Made by a program: the position numbers and the translations under genes | From: an uncultured Prevotellaceae bacterium | GTDB lineage: Bacteria; Bacteroidota; Bacteroidia; Bacteroidales; Bacteroidaceae | Reading direction: 5' to 3' | DNA length: 64,000 nt | Assembly: GCA_902799905.1 (NCBI GenBank) | Contig: CADCCB010000017.1 | Coordinates: 1 to 64,000 of the forward strand | Notes under the pieces: model-generated | The model's database searches: none | The model's input: only the letters and a program-made list of their open reading frames with translations | What the model was told of the DNA's origin: nothing | Shown: in pieces, positions 25,434-32,884 of the stretch | Position numbering within the stretch: the first letter of the stretch is position 1 | How the letters are laid out: each line of letters opens with the position of its first letter

Positions 25434-25550
25434 CGAGATCGCGATTAATCGAGGAAGCGATTAGACGATTAATCGATTAAACGATTAAACGATTGCTCGA
25501 ATAAACGATAAAACGATAAAACGATTAAACGAAATATCGAAATAACGACA
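25434..25550. repeat. Long short-word repeat island (ACGATTAA/ACGATAAA)
   Basis: About ten imperfect tandem copies of ACGATTAA, CGATTAAT and ACGATAAA fill the spacer up to the ATG of the next gene. Spacing is 8-10 bases with no unique spacers, so it is not a CRISPR. Related words occur at 2240-2340 and 40068-40115. Confidence 0.8.
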
Positions 25551-26315
25551 ATGGATATCGTTTTCTTAGGGGCAGGGCGGCTGGCCACGAACCTGGCGAG
25601 GGCACTCCACGACCAGGGGCACCGCATCAAGGCAGTCTATAGCCGCACGCAGGCTTCGGCAGAGGCCCTGAGTGCTGTGGTCGGTGGCTTCCCCACTGAC
25701 AGCATCGATGCCCTGCCGCTTGAGGCCGATGCCTTTATCCTTGCTGTGAAAGACGCGGTGCTTGGCGACTTGATTGCCCAGTTGGACAAGGGGCGCGAGC
25801 AGCAGGCCTTCTTCCACACCGCAGGCTCCGTGCCGTTGTCGGTATTCGATAGCCATAGCCCCTGCGGCGTTATCTATCCCATGCAGACATTCTCGAAGGA
25901 GCGTCAGGTGGACTTCTCTCGCGTACCTATTTTTATAGAAGGCAGCGACGAGGAGAGCCTGGCCCTGGCCGAGCGGATAGCACGGACGGTGAGCAACGAT
26001 GTGCGCACGCTGTCGAGTGAGGACCGCAGACACCTGCATCTGGCTGCCGTCTTTGCCTGCAACTTCGCCAATCATTGCTATGCCCTCTCGGCCAGGATAT
26101 TGGAGAAGCACGGCTTGCCTTTCAGCGTGATGCTCCCCTTGATAGAGGAGACGGCAGAGAAGGTCAGGACCATGCATCCGCGTGAGGCTCAGACGGGCCC
26201 TGCCGTTCGCTATGACGAGAATGTGATAGCGGCGCAGATGCGACTGCTGGCCGACGAACCGATGATGCGCGATGTCTATGAACTGATGAGTAGGAGTATT
26301 CATGGTGAAGGGTGA
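25551..26315 (+). CDS. DUF2520 Rossmann-fold oxidoreductase-like protein
   Basis: The N-terminal 110 residues form an NAD(P)-binding Rossmann domain (IVFLGAGRLATNLARALHDQGH) like that of ketopantoate or F420-dependent reductases. Residues 120-250 match the DUF2520 helical domain (CGVIYPMQTFS; HLAAVFACNFANHCYALSARIL). Function is unknown. The order DUF2520-KdsC-Maf is a familiar Bacteroidales gene run. Confidence 0.85.
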   Translation: MDIVFLGAGRLATNLARALHDQGHRIKAVYSRTQASAEALSAVVGGFPTDSIDALPLEADAFILAVKDAVLGDLIAQLDKGREQQAFFHTAGSVPLSVFDSHSPCGVIYPMQTFSKERQVDFSRVPIFIEGSDEESLALAERIARTVSNDVRTLSSEDRRHLHLAAVFACNFANHCYALSARILEKHGLPFSVMLPLIEETAEKVRTMHPREAQTGPAVRYDENVIAAQMRLLADEPMMRDVYELMSRSIHGEG

Positions 26316-26427
26316 AGGGTTATTGGTTATGGGTTATTGATAAGGGTTATTGGTTAATGGTTAATGGTTAATGGTTATTGGTTATTGGTTATTGGTTATG
26401 GGTTATTGGTTATAGGTTATTGATGAT
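26306..26427. repeat. Long short-word repeat island (GGTTATT/GGTTAAT)
   Basis: The whole 112-base spacer, plus the last codons of the previous gene (GGTGAAGG), consists of about fifteen tandem 7-mers GGTTATT, GGTTAAT and GGTTATG. It is inside the DUF2520-KdsC run and would be transcribed. Confidence 0.85.
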
Positions 26428-26946
26428 ATGATAAACTACGATCTGTCTAAAATAAAGGCGATTATCTTTGATATCGATGGCGTGCTCTCGGCAGAGACTA
26501 TCACGCTGGCTCCCGACGGGCTGCCTATGCGTACTGTGAACATCAAGGACGGCTATGCCATACAGTTGGCTGTCAAGCATGGCCTCCGCATCGCTATCAT
26601 GACTGGGGCCAAGGTCGAATCCATCCGGGTGCGCTACGAGGGCTTGGGTGTTGAGGATATCTATGTGGGATGCTCCGTCAAGGTGCGCACCTATGAGGCC
26701 TTCCTGGAGAAATACGGGCTGAAGGAAGAAGAGGTGATGTATATGGGCGACGACATTCCCGATTTGGAAGTGATGCGAAGGGTTGGGTGTCCGGTCTGTC
26801 CGAAGGATGCCGCCTGGGAGATACAGGAGGCCAGCGTCTATGTCAGTCACCTGAAGGGTGGCTATGGTTGTGGGCGTGATGTGATAGAGCAGGTGCTCAG
26901 GGCTCATGGCAAATGGGTCATGGACGAGAAGGCTTTTGGATGGTAA
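26428..26946 (+). CDS. kdsC: 3-deoxy-manno-octulosonate-8-phosphatase (KdsC-type HAD phosphatase)
   Basis: The 172-residue protein lacks a cap domain and carries the HAD motifs DIDGVLS (nucleophile Asp), MTGAK, the Lys of CSVK, and [10 protein letters not shown]. This fits KdsC, which removes phosphate from KDO-8-phosphate before KdsB acts. A paralogous NeuA-linked phosphatase is the main alternative. Confidence 0.87.
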   Translation: MINYDLSKIKAIIFDIDGVLSAETITLAPDGLPMRTVNIKDGYAIQLAVKHGLRIAIMTGAKVESIRVRYEGLGVEDIYVGCSVKVRTYEAFLEKYGLKEEEVMYMGDDIPDLEVMRRVGCPVCPKDAAWEIQEASVYVSHLKGGYGCGRDVIEQVLRAHGKWVMDEKAFGW

Positions 26947-26961
26947 GAAGAATGCTTGGTT

Positions 26962-27537
26962 ATGATTGATTCAAACTTCCACATTATCCTGGCCAGCAAT
27001 TCGCCGCGTCGCCGCGAGTTGCTGGCAGGTCTGGACATACCTTTCGAGGTGAAGGTGTTGCCTGACATCGAGGAGAACTATCCCGCTGACTTGGCTGTGA
27101 CGGAGATTGCTGCCTATATCGCCCACGAGAAGGCTGATGCCTATCGGCCTACGATGGGCGACAACGACCTCATCATCACAGCCGACACCATCGTCGTGGT
27201 TGACAACGAGGTGCTGGGGAAGCCTCACGATGCCGCCGATGCCTGTCGCATGCTGCGCAAATTGAGCAACAGGACGCACCAGGTCATCACAGGTGTTTGC
27301 CTGACTACAAAAGACAAGCAGCGACAGTTCTCCGTGAAGACCGATGTCACCTTCAAGGCGCTGACTGAGGAGGAGATAGAGCACTACGTCACCCACTACC
27401 AGCCATTCGACAAGGCTGGCGCCTATGGCATTCAGGAATGGATAGGCTATGTCGGCGTGACCTCGCTGCAGGGCAGTTACTTCAATGTGATGGGACTGCC
27501 TGTGCAACGCATCTATGCGGAACTGTCAGCGATGTAG
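26962..27537 (+). CDS. maf: Maf-family nucleoside triphosphate pyrophosphatase
   Basis: The 191-residue protein has the Maf signature SNSPRRRELLAGL, the catalytic Asp region ITADTIVVVD, and KAGAYGIQEW with the YhdE-type dTTP/UTP pyrophosphatase pattern. It would clear non-canonical or excess NTPs. I use ATG 26962 rather than the TTG at 26956. It follows kdsC after 15 bases. Confidence 0.92.
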   Translation: MIDSNFHIILASNSPRRRELLAGLDIPFEVKVLPDIEENYPADLAVTEIAAYIAHEKADAYRPTMGDNDLIITADTIVVVDNEVLGKPHDAADACRMLRKLSNRTHQVITGVCLTTKDKQRQFSVKTDVTFKALTEEEIEHYVTHYQPFDKAGAYGIQEWIGYVGVTSLQGSYFNVMGLPVQRIYAELSAM

Positions 27538-27556
27538 TTCCTTTAAGAAAGAAAAG

Positions 27557-27577
27557 GGGGAAGAATTAATCTTCCCC
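27557..27577. terminator. Hairpin between maf and the acidic-tail protein gene
   Basis: An 8-bp perfect stem GGGGAAGA/TCTTCCCC surrounds the stop codon of the minus-strand gene. On that strand it is followed by a C/T-rich CCTTTTCTTTCTT run. Confidence 0.65.
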
Positions 27578-28375
27578 ATATTCTGCCAGATTCTCGACTT
27601 CTTCGTCAGGATCGCCACTTCCTAGATCCATCATCGTCGAGTAGTTGTCCTCGGTGATGTCGTCGTCGTTGGGCTCATCCAGTTCGATGTCGTCCTCGTC
27701 GGGCTTGTTGTAGTTGTCCTCAATCTCTACGTCGGCATCCTCATCCTCCTCGTCGTCGCTGGACGATGAGAACTTCATGCGCAGTTTCTCCTTCTCAGGC
27801 TTGGCCTTGGCGAAAATGGCTTCCACCCAAGTGCCTTTGGCCACCTCGAGCACCTCGAAGCCGTCCTCCAGTTTCTTCTCGTAGAGGCCTCCCTTCTTGT
27901 GCAGGCGGTCTTTGGGCAGGGTCGTGGTGGAGATGTCGAAGCCGCTCTCGATGATGTCCTGAATGCTCTGCGAGAGTGAGTCCCAGCCGCCGCCGAAGTT
28001 GCGGTCGAGCACCTCGATGAGTTTGGCAGCCGAGATGTGGCGTATGTTCTCGTAGGTCAGGTCGGTGACGCGCATGATGGGGCGCTTCTTGATGGCCCAT
28101 ACCACCACCTTGTTCTCGTCCAGGCGTACCTGTCCGACCTTGTATCCCTGCTTCTCGTATTTGGTCTTTACAAGTTGGGAATCGGTGGTGACCTCTTCGA
28201 TCATAAAGGCCGAGCGTATGATGTCCACAAAGTGCCTGACGTTTTCCTTCACGTCAGCGTCTTTGTCGGCTCCTTCCCACATACGGAAGATGTCGTTCTC
28301 TTGAACGTCCCAGACATTGCTCTTCGTGAGTGTCTTGAGGGTAAGTGCTTTCTTTGCTGTTTGTTCTTGCTCCAT
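27566..28375 (-). CDS. Conserved cytoplasmic protein with acidic C-terminal tail, function unknown
   Basis: The 269-residue protein has no signal peptide. Residues 15-200 form a globular-looking domain I do not recognise. The last 65 residues are extremely acidic (SSSSDDEEDEDADVEIED and onwards), as in histone- or RNA-polymerase-binding tails. It stands alone with its own promoter and terminator. No function can be assigned. Confidence 0.7.
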   Translation of the reverse strand: MEQEQTAKKALTLKTLTKSNVWDVQENDIFRMWEGADKDADVKENVRHFVDIIRSAFMIEEVTTDSQLVKTKYEKQGYKVGQVRLDENKVVVWAIKKRPIMRVTDLTYENIRHISAAKLIEVLDRNFGGGWDSLSQSIQDIIESGFDISTTTLPKDRLHKKGGLYEKKLEDGFEVLEVAKGTWVEAIFAKAKPEKEKLRMKFSSSSDDEEDEDADVEIEDNYNKPDEDDIELDEPNDDDITEDNYSTMMDLGSGDPDEEVENLAEYGED

Positions 28376-28404
28376 AGTTTACTCTCTTTTTCTTGTTTAT
28401 GGCT

Positions 28405-28413
28405 GCAAAGATA
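28405..28413 (-). promoter_or_regulatory. -7 promoter element of the acidic-tail protein gene
   Basis: TATCTTTGC on the minus strand, 29 bases before its ATG. Confidence 0.6.
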
Positions 28414-28566
28414 CGAAATAATTCTTAATCTTATAATTTATTCCCGATTATTTTTTATGCCTTGCTCATAATTTTCCGCTTTGTCCTCTCCGCAATAACC
28501 GCTTTTTTGCTTTTATTCTCTGCTGCCAGTATCTCCAGCCACCCGATCCCTTGCCTCCCGTTAAAG

Positions 28567-28632
28567 CAAAATCGGCGGAATTGGTGACCAAAATCGGCGG
28601 ATTTGTTCATCAATTTCGGCGATTTTGCTCAG
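28567..28632 (+). repeat. Three 22-bp iterons upstream of the HU-related gene
   Basis: The 311-base gap 28376-28686 contains three head-to-tail units starting at 28567, 28589 and 28611, exactly 22 bp apart. Each contains TCGGCG; the first two share CAAAATCGGCGGA. They end six bases before the -33 TTTG, so bound proteins would lie on one face of the helix. No other gene or RNA was seen in the gap. Confidence 0.75.
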
Positions 28633-28637
28633 AAAGA

Positions 28638-28670
28638 TTTGGTCGTTTCAAAAATAATGCTTACCTTTGT
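28638..28670 (+). promoter_or_regulatory. Promoter of the HU-related gene
   Basis: TTTG 28638-28641 and TACCTTTGT 28662-28670 with a 20-base gap. Confidence 0.65.
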
Positions 28671-28686
28671 AGGCAAAAAAGGAACT

Positions 28687-29115
28687 ATGGCAATACACTA
28701 CAGACTCGTTCAGAACAAAATCAAGAACGACAAGAACTACGGCAAGTATTATGCTCACACCGTGAAGCAGGGCGAAGTATCGCTTGAAGAGATTGAGCAG
28801 ATGATTCAGACGAACTGTTCGGCAAAGGCCTCAGACGTCAGGCTGGTGCTGCGTGAACTCTTCGACACCGTCAAGCACTACATGCAGAACGGCTATGTGG
28901 TCAACCTCAAGGAGATGGGTAAGTTCTCCATCTCCGTGAAAAGCGTCTGCGTGGACGATCCGCAGGAGTTCCGTCGAGACCACCACATCACTGGCTTCAA
29001 GTGCAACTACACCCCTCACGGTCAGCGCTTCAAGCCGTCTGAGGGTGCCCTCGCCGGCCACATCCATCGCAGTTTCCTGGAAGAGTGTGAGGCCGTCGAG
29101 ACCACCCATTACTAA
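28687..29115 (+). CDS. HU-related DNA-binding protein
   Basis: The 142-residue protein matches the Bacteroidetes histone-like HU_rel group: MAIHYRLVQNKI at the N-terminus, EIEQMIQTNCSAKASDVRLVLREL for the helical dimer part, and GYVVNLKEMGKFSISV before the DNA-binding arm. It probably binds DNA as a dimer. An upstream in-frame ATG at 28603 lies in the iterons and is rejected. The iterons suggest regulated, perhaps self-regulated, expression. Confidence 0.85.
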   Translation: MAIHYRLVQNKIKNDKNYGKYYAHTVKQGEVSLEEIEQMIQTNCSAKASDVRLVLRELFDTVKHYMQNGYVVNLKEMGKFSISVKSVCVDDPQEFRRDHHITGFKCNYTPHGQRFKPSEGALAGHIHRSFLEECEAVETTHY

Positions 29116-29136
29116 TTGTAGAAAACCTCAAATTTA

Positions 29137-29169
29137 TTTGGTTTTTTACTGACTTAATAGTACCTTTGC
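29137..29169 (+). promoter_or_regulatory. Promoter of rarA
   Basis: TTTG 29137-29140 and TACCTTTGC 29161-29169 with a 20-base gap. Only seven bases separate the -7 box from the ATG at 29177, so the leader should be a few bases at most. Confidence 0.65.
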
Positions 29170-29176
29170 AGGCGAA

Positions 29177-30448
29177 ATGGCAGAACCTTTAGCAGAACGA
29201 CTCAGGCCTCGGACGCTGGACGACTACATCGGACAGCAACACCTGGTGGGTGAGGGGGCTGTGCTCCGACGGATGATCGACTCGGGGCGCATCTCTTCGT
29301 TCATCCTCTGGGGACCGCCAGGAGTGGGTAAGACCACGCTGGCGCAGATCATCGCCCACAGGCTGGAGACTCCTTTCTACACGCTGTCGGCTGTGACCAG
29401 CGGCGTAAAGGATGTGCGTGACGTGATAGAAAAGGCGCAGAAGGGCCGCTTCTTCAATGAGGCGTCGCCCATCTTGTTCATCGACGAGATTCACCGCTTC
29501 TCCAAGTCGCAGCAGGACTCGCTGCTGGGGGCTGTGGAACGGGGCATTGTGACGCTGATTGGCGCCACGACGGAGAACCCGTCGTTCGAGGTAATCAGAC
29601 CGCTGCTCTCGCGTTGTCAACTCTACGTGCTGAAGTCGCTGGAGAAGGAAGACCTGCTGAAACTGCTCGAAAGGGCTGTCACCACGGACATTGTGCTGAA
29701 GGAGCGGCACATCGAACTGAAGGAGACGGGTGCCCTGCTACGCTATAGCGGGGGCGACGCACGAAAACTGCTGAATATACTGGAACTGGTGGTGGAGTCG
29801 GAGAGTGGTGATGTAGTCATCACCGACGAACTGGTGGAGGCCCGCCTGCAGCAGAACCCCTTGGCTTACGACAAGGACGGCGAGATGCACTACGACATCA
29901 TTTCGGCCTTCATCAAGAGCATCCGAGGGAGCGACCCTGATGCTGCTCTCTACTGGATGGCGCGAATGATAGAAGGGGGCGAGGACCCGCAGTTCATCGC
30001 ACGACGGATGGTGATTTCCGCTTCTGAGGATATTGGGCTTGCCAACCCCAACGCGCTGTTGCTGGCCAATGCCGCCTTCGACACGGTGATGAAGATAGGA
30101 TGGCCTGAGGCTCGCATCGCCCTGGCGGAGTGTGCCGTCTATCTGGCCACGTCACCTAAGAGCAACTCGGCCTATCTGGGCATTGATGCCGCACTCGCCC
30201 TGGTGCGCGAGACAGGTAACCAGCCTGTGCCCCTGCCGCTGAGGAATGCGCCCACACAACTGATGAAGGAGTTGGGCTATCACGATGGCTACAAGTATCC
30301 CCACGACTTCCCCGGCCACTTCACCGAGCAGCAGTATATGCCCGATGCGTTGAAAGACAGGCGGTTGTGGCACGGACAGCATAGCCCTGCCGAGGAAAAA
30401 CTCTGGCAGCGGATGGTGAACTACTGGGGGAAGAGGTTTGAAGAGTGA
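29177..30448 (+). CDS. rarA: Replication-associated recombination protein A (RarA/MgsA)
   Basis: AAA+ ATPase related to clamp loaders and WRNIP1 that acts at stalled replication forks. Walker A (GPPGVGKTT), Walker B (LFIDEIHRF), sensor 1 (IGATTENPSFEV) and the C-terminal tetramerisation domain (YWMARMIEGGEDPQFIARRMVI; YPHDFPGHF) are all present. The length of 423 is normal. The TRIC-channel gene follows after a repeat island. Confidence 0.94.
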   Translation: MAEPLAERLRPRTLDDYIGQQHLVGEGAVLRRMIDSGRISSFILWGPPGVGKTTLAQIIAHRLETPFYTLSAVTSGVKDVRDVIEKAQKGRFFNEASPILFIDEIHRFSKSQQDSLLGAVERGIVTLIGATTENPSFEVIRPLLSRCQLYVLKSLEKEDLLKLLERAVTTDIVLKERHIELKETGALLRYSGGDARKLLNILELVVESESGDVVITDELVEARLQQNPLAYDKDGEMHYDIISAFIKSIRGSDPDAALYWMARMIEGGEDPQFIARRMVISASEDIGLANPNALLLANAAFDTVMKIGWPEARIALAECAVYLATSPKSNSAYLGIDAALALVRETGNQPVPLPLRNAPTQLMKELGYHDGYKYPHDFPGHFTEQQYMPDALKDRRLWHGQHSPAEEKLWQRMVNYWGKRFEE

Positions 30449-30474
30449 AAAGTGAAGAGTGAAAAGTGAAAAAT
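30440..30474. repeat. Short-word repeat island (GTGAAAA/GTGAAGA)
   Basis: Five tandem copies of AGTGAARA begin in the last rarA codons (GAAGAGTGA holds the stop) and run into the spacer before the TRIC gene. Confidence 0.7.
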
Positions 30475-30493
30475 TGGCTTCCGCCTAAAAGGG

Positions 30494-31123
30494 ATGAATC
30501 AGGATATACTCATAAAGATTATTGAATTGTTGGGCACCTTTGCCTTTGCCATCTCTGGCATCCGCCATGCGGCTGCCAAGCACTTCGACTGGTTTGGCGG
30601 CTACGTGTGCGGCATTGCCGTAGCCATAGGCGGCGGAACGATACGCGACGTGATTCTCGATGTGCCCATCTTCTGGATGACCACACCTATTTATATGATA
30701 TGTACGGCGGTGGCCCTGCTGACGGTGGCCTTCCTGGGCAAGTGGATGGAGCCGCTGAAGAATGCGTGGTTCGTGTTCGACACGCTGGGCTTGGCCCTTT
30801 TTACCATAGCCGGCATACAGCGCAGCCTCGATGCGGGCCAGGCTTTCTGGGTGGCCATCATCATGGGTTGCATCACGGGTGCGGCAGGCGGCGTCATCCG
30901 CGATGTGCTGTTGAACAACGAGCCCGTCATCTTCCACAAGGAAATCTACGCGATGGCCTGCGTCATGGGCGGCATCGCCTACTGGGGCGGCATAGAACTG
31001 GGCATACCTGTGGGTGTGACGGCAATAGTGAGTTTTGCCGTCACCTGCCTCATCCGCTTCCTCGCGGTGCGCTATCACATCTCGCTCCCGATACTGAAAG
31101 GGGAAGAAAAAAGCAGCGACTGA
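30494..31123 (+). CDS. TRIC (trimeric intracellular cation channel) family membrane protein
   Basis: The 209-residue protein has seven predicted membrane helices arranged as two related halves. Each contains a glycine-rich motif (AIGGGTIRDVILD and AAGGVIRDVLLN) characteristic of the YicG/UPF0126 TRIC family. Prokaryotic members conduct K+ as trimers. It starts 45 bases after rarA and may be cotranscribed. Confidence 0.9.
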   Translation: MNQDILIKIIELLGTFAFAISGIRHAAAKHFDWFGGYVCGIAVAIGGGTIRDVILDVPIFWMTTPIYMICTAVALLTVAFLGKWMEPLKNAWFVFDTLGLALFTIAGIQRSLDAGQAFWVAIIMGCITGAAGGVIRDVLLNNEPVIFHKEIYAMACVMGGIAYWGGIELGIPVGVTAIVSFAVTCLIRFLAVRYHISLPILKGEEKSSD

Positions 31124-31138
31124 GACTCGCTGCTTTTT
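31108..31138. terminator. Bidirectional terminator between TRIC and pectate lyase genes
   Basis: A 12-bp stem AAAAAGCAGCGA/TCGCTGCTTTTT has the TRIC stop codon in its loop. A- and T-runs at the two ends let it work in both directions. Confidence 0.88.
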
Positions 31139-31143
31139 CCTTC

Positions 31144-32838
31144 TTATGGGATGAAGATCTTTTGCCCGTTCCTGATGTAAATGCCTTTTGTGGGCTTGGC
31201 TACGGGAACGCCCGTCAGGCTGTAGTAGGCTTCAAGGTTGCCTGAGGACGGAGACGAGACGGTATGGATGCCTGTTGGCGTCTGATAGGCAGGGTAGTAT
31301 TCGTCGAAGCCGGTCTCGGCATCGGCATTGCCAGCCTTCATGATGTCCTCCACGAGGGAGTTGGCATAGACCTCCAGATTGGTGTAGTAACCCTTGCTAT
31401 CGAGTGTCTTCGTCTTGCCGTCAGCAGCGCTGTTGGGGTTTAGGCCGTTAGCCAGTTCCCACTCATCGGGGATGCCGTCTTTGTCGGTATCGAAGTTGGC
31501 TTCACGTGCGCCGGTGGGGAAGTTGGCTTCGGTATAGCCGTTGCAGTCGGCAACAACGTCAATGAGTCCTTTCTTCCTGGTGGCACTTCCCATGTATGTC
31601 GCGGTCTTGTTGCGTGCCTCGGTCATATAGCGTTCGTCCACCTCGTCACGATAGAGGGAGGCACCGCCGTAGGAGAGCACCTTCTCAAAGGCCGTTGCTG
31701 CAAGGTGGGTCGTAATTTCGCCTGTAGGAGCCGCATTGTCCAACTGGATAGGCAGACAGTCTTTTCCGTTCACCTTAGTGTAAGTGAGATTTGAGCCATA
31801 GTAGTGGTTGGGATCGTTGGTGTAGTACGTGCCGTTTTGTTGGGGCACGTCGGCATCATATCTCATCTTGCTCCATCCTGCCTCGTTGCCGTCAATCAGG
31901 TTGTTCTCCAGATAGTAACGGCTGGTCATGCCCCAGTATATTTCGTAACCGCTGGCATTACCGCTATTGCCGATGGATACGGTGGTCAGACGGTCGATGG
32001 TTGCTCCAGGGCCGCTCTTAAAGTAGTTGCCCACCATATTAATCTGTCCGCCGCCAGGTCCGCCGTAGCAGCCGTTGGCATTATAGATGACGCAGTTGCG
32101 GAAGTCCACGTTCTCGGCCTGTACGGCATTCTTCCAGTTGTACTGGCTGTAGAGTGTGTTGTCGGTATAACCAGTCCAGTTGTAGCGGGCACCATTGAAG
32201 CGTGGGGAGCGGTTGGCAACATGCAATATCATATTGTGGTGGAACGAGGCCAGTTTGCCGCCCCAGATGCCGCCATATCCGTGGGGACCTTTGCCGTGTC
32301 CGGCATCGACAAGGCTCTCGCCGATGGTGCACCATTGCATCGTGAAGTTGTTGTTGTCATAGAAAGAGGCCACCTCGTCGATGCTCCATGAGAACGAGCA
32401 GTGGTCGAGGATGATGTCTTTCTTGTTGCGCTGCCAGGTGGCATCGGCTCCGTCGTTGATGTCTTTCTCCTGTCCACGTCGGATGCGTATGAAGCGGATG
32501 ACGTTGTTGGCACCAGGGCGTACCGTGAAGTAGCGCAGGGTGATGCCAGGATAGGGGGCCGTCTGTCCGAGGATGGTGACGTTGTCCTTGATAGTGATGT
32601 CGGATTGCAGGGCAATGACACCTGCCACGTCGAAGACGACGATGCGGTTCTTGCTGCTGACGGCAGAGCGGAACGAGCCTGTGCCGGAGTCGTTGAGGTT
32701 GGTGACGTGTACGACAGTACCGCCACGTCCGCCAGTTGCATAGCGTCCGTGGCCTTCGGCACCGGGGAAAGCGGGTGCCTGTGCCATCGAGATGGTGGTG
32801 ATGGCTGCAAGGGTAAGTAATAGTAGTATTTTTTTCAT
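31144..32838 (-). CDS. Secreted pectate lyase (PL1-like)
   Basis: The 564-residue protein has a signal peptide (ends TISMAQ) and starts its mature part APAFPGAEGHGRYATGGRGG, typical of bacterial pectate-lyase-type beta-helix enzymes. Helix segments such as GTGSFRSAV, ILGQTAPYPGITL, DIILDHCSFSWSIDE and NRSPRF (conserved substrate-binding region) support PL1. A calcium-site-like DKDGIPDEWE and a C-terminal GIYIRNGQKIFI tail, similar to Prevotella sorting tails, follow. It cleaves polygalacturonan by beta-elimination. It lies 46 bases downstream of the three-module pectinase gene, so one operon. The in-frame ATG at 32982 is inside that upstream gene. Confidence 0.85.
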   Translation of the reverse strand: MKKILLLLTLAAITTISMAQAPAFPGAEGHGRYATGGRGGTVVHVTNLNDSGTGSFRSAVSSKNRIVVFDVAGVIALQSDITIKDNVTILGQTAPYPGITLRYFTVRPGANNVIRFIRIRRGQEKDINDGADATWQRNKKDIILDHCSFSWSIDEVASFYDNNNFTMQWCTIGESLVDAGHGKGPHGYGGIWGGKLASFHHNMILHVANRSPRFNGARYNWTGYTDNTLYSQYNWKNAVQAENVDFRNCVIYNANGCYGGPGGGQINMVGNYFKSGPGATIDRLTTVSIGNSGNASGYEIYWGMTSRYYLENNLIDGNEAGWSKMRYDADVPQQNGTYYTNDPNHYYGSNLTYTKVNGKDCLPIQLDNAAPTGEITTHLAATAFEKVLSYGGASLYRDEVDERYMTEARNKTATYMGSATRKKGLIDVVADCNGYTEANFPTGAREANFDTDKDGIPDEWELANGLNPNSAADGKTKTLDSKGYYTNLEVYANSLVEDIMKAGNADAETGFDEYYPAYQTPTGIHTVSSPSSGNLEAYYSLTGVPVAKPTKGIYIRNGQKIFIP

Positions 32839-32855
32839 TGTAGTTGTGGATTGGG

Positions 32856-32874
32856 GTTGCGACAGAGTCGCAAC
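32856..32874. repeat. 19-bp palindrome, spacer copy
   Basis: GTTGCGAC-AGA-GTCGCAAC lies between the three-module pectinase and the pectate lyase gene. A copy differing by one base lies at 33225-33243. Confidence 0.8.
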
Positions 32875-32884
32875 AGACGAGTTG

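Noticed and set aside
25434..25550. CRISPR-like array
   Set aside because: Units are only 8-10 bases, directly adjacent and imperfect, with no unique spacers and no cas genes.
31108..31138. Riboswitch or attenuator before the pectate lyase gene
   Set aside because: The hairpin lies downstream of both convergent stops and has A/T runs at both ends, so a two-way terminator explains it.
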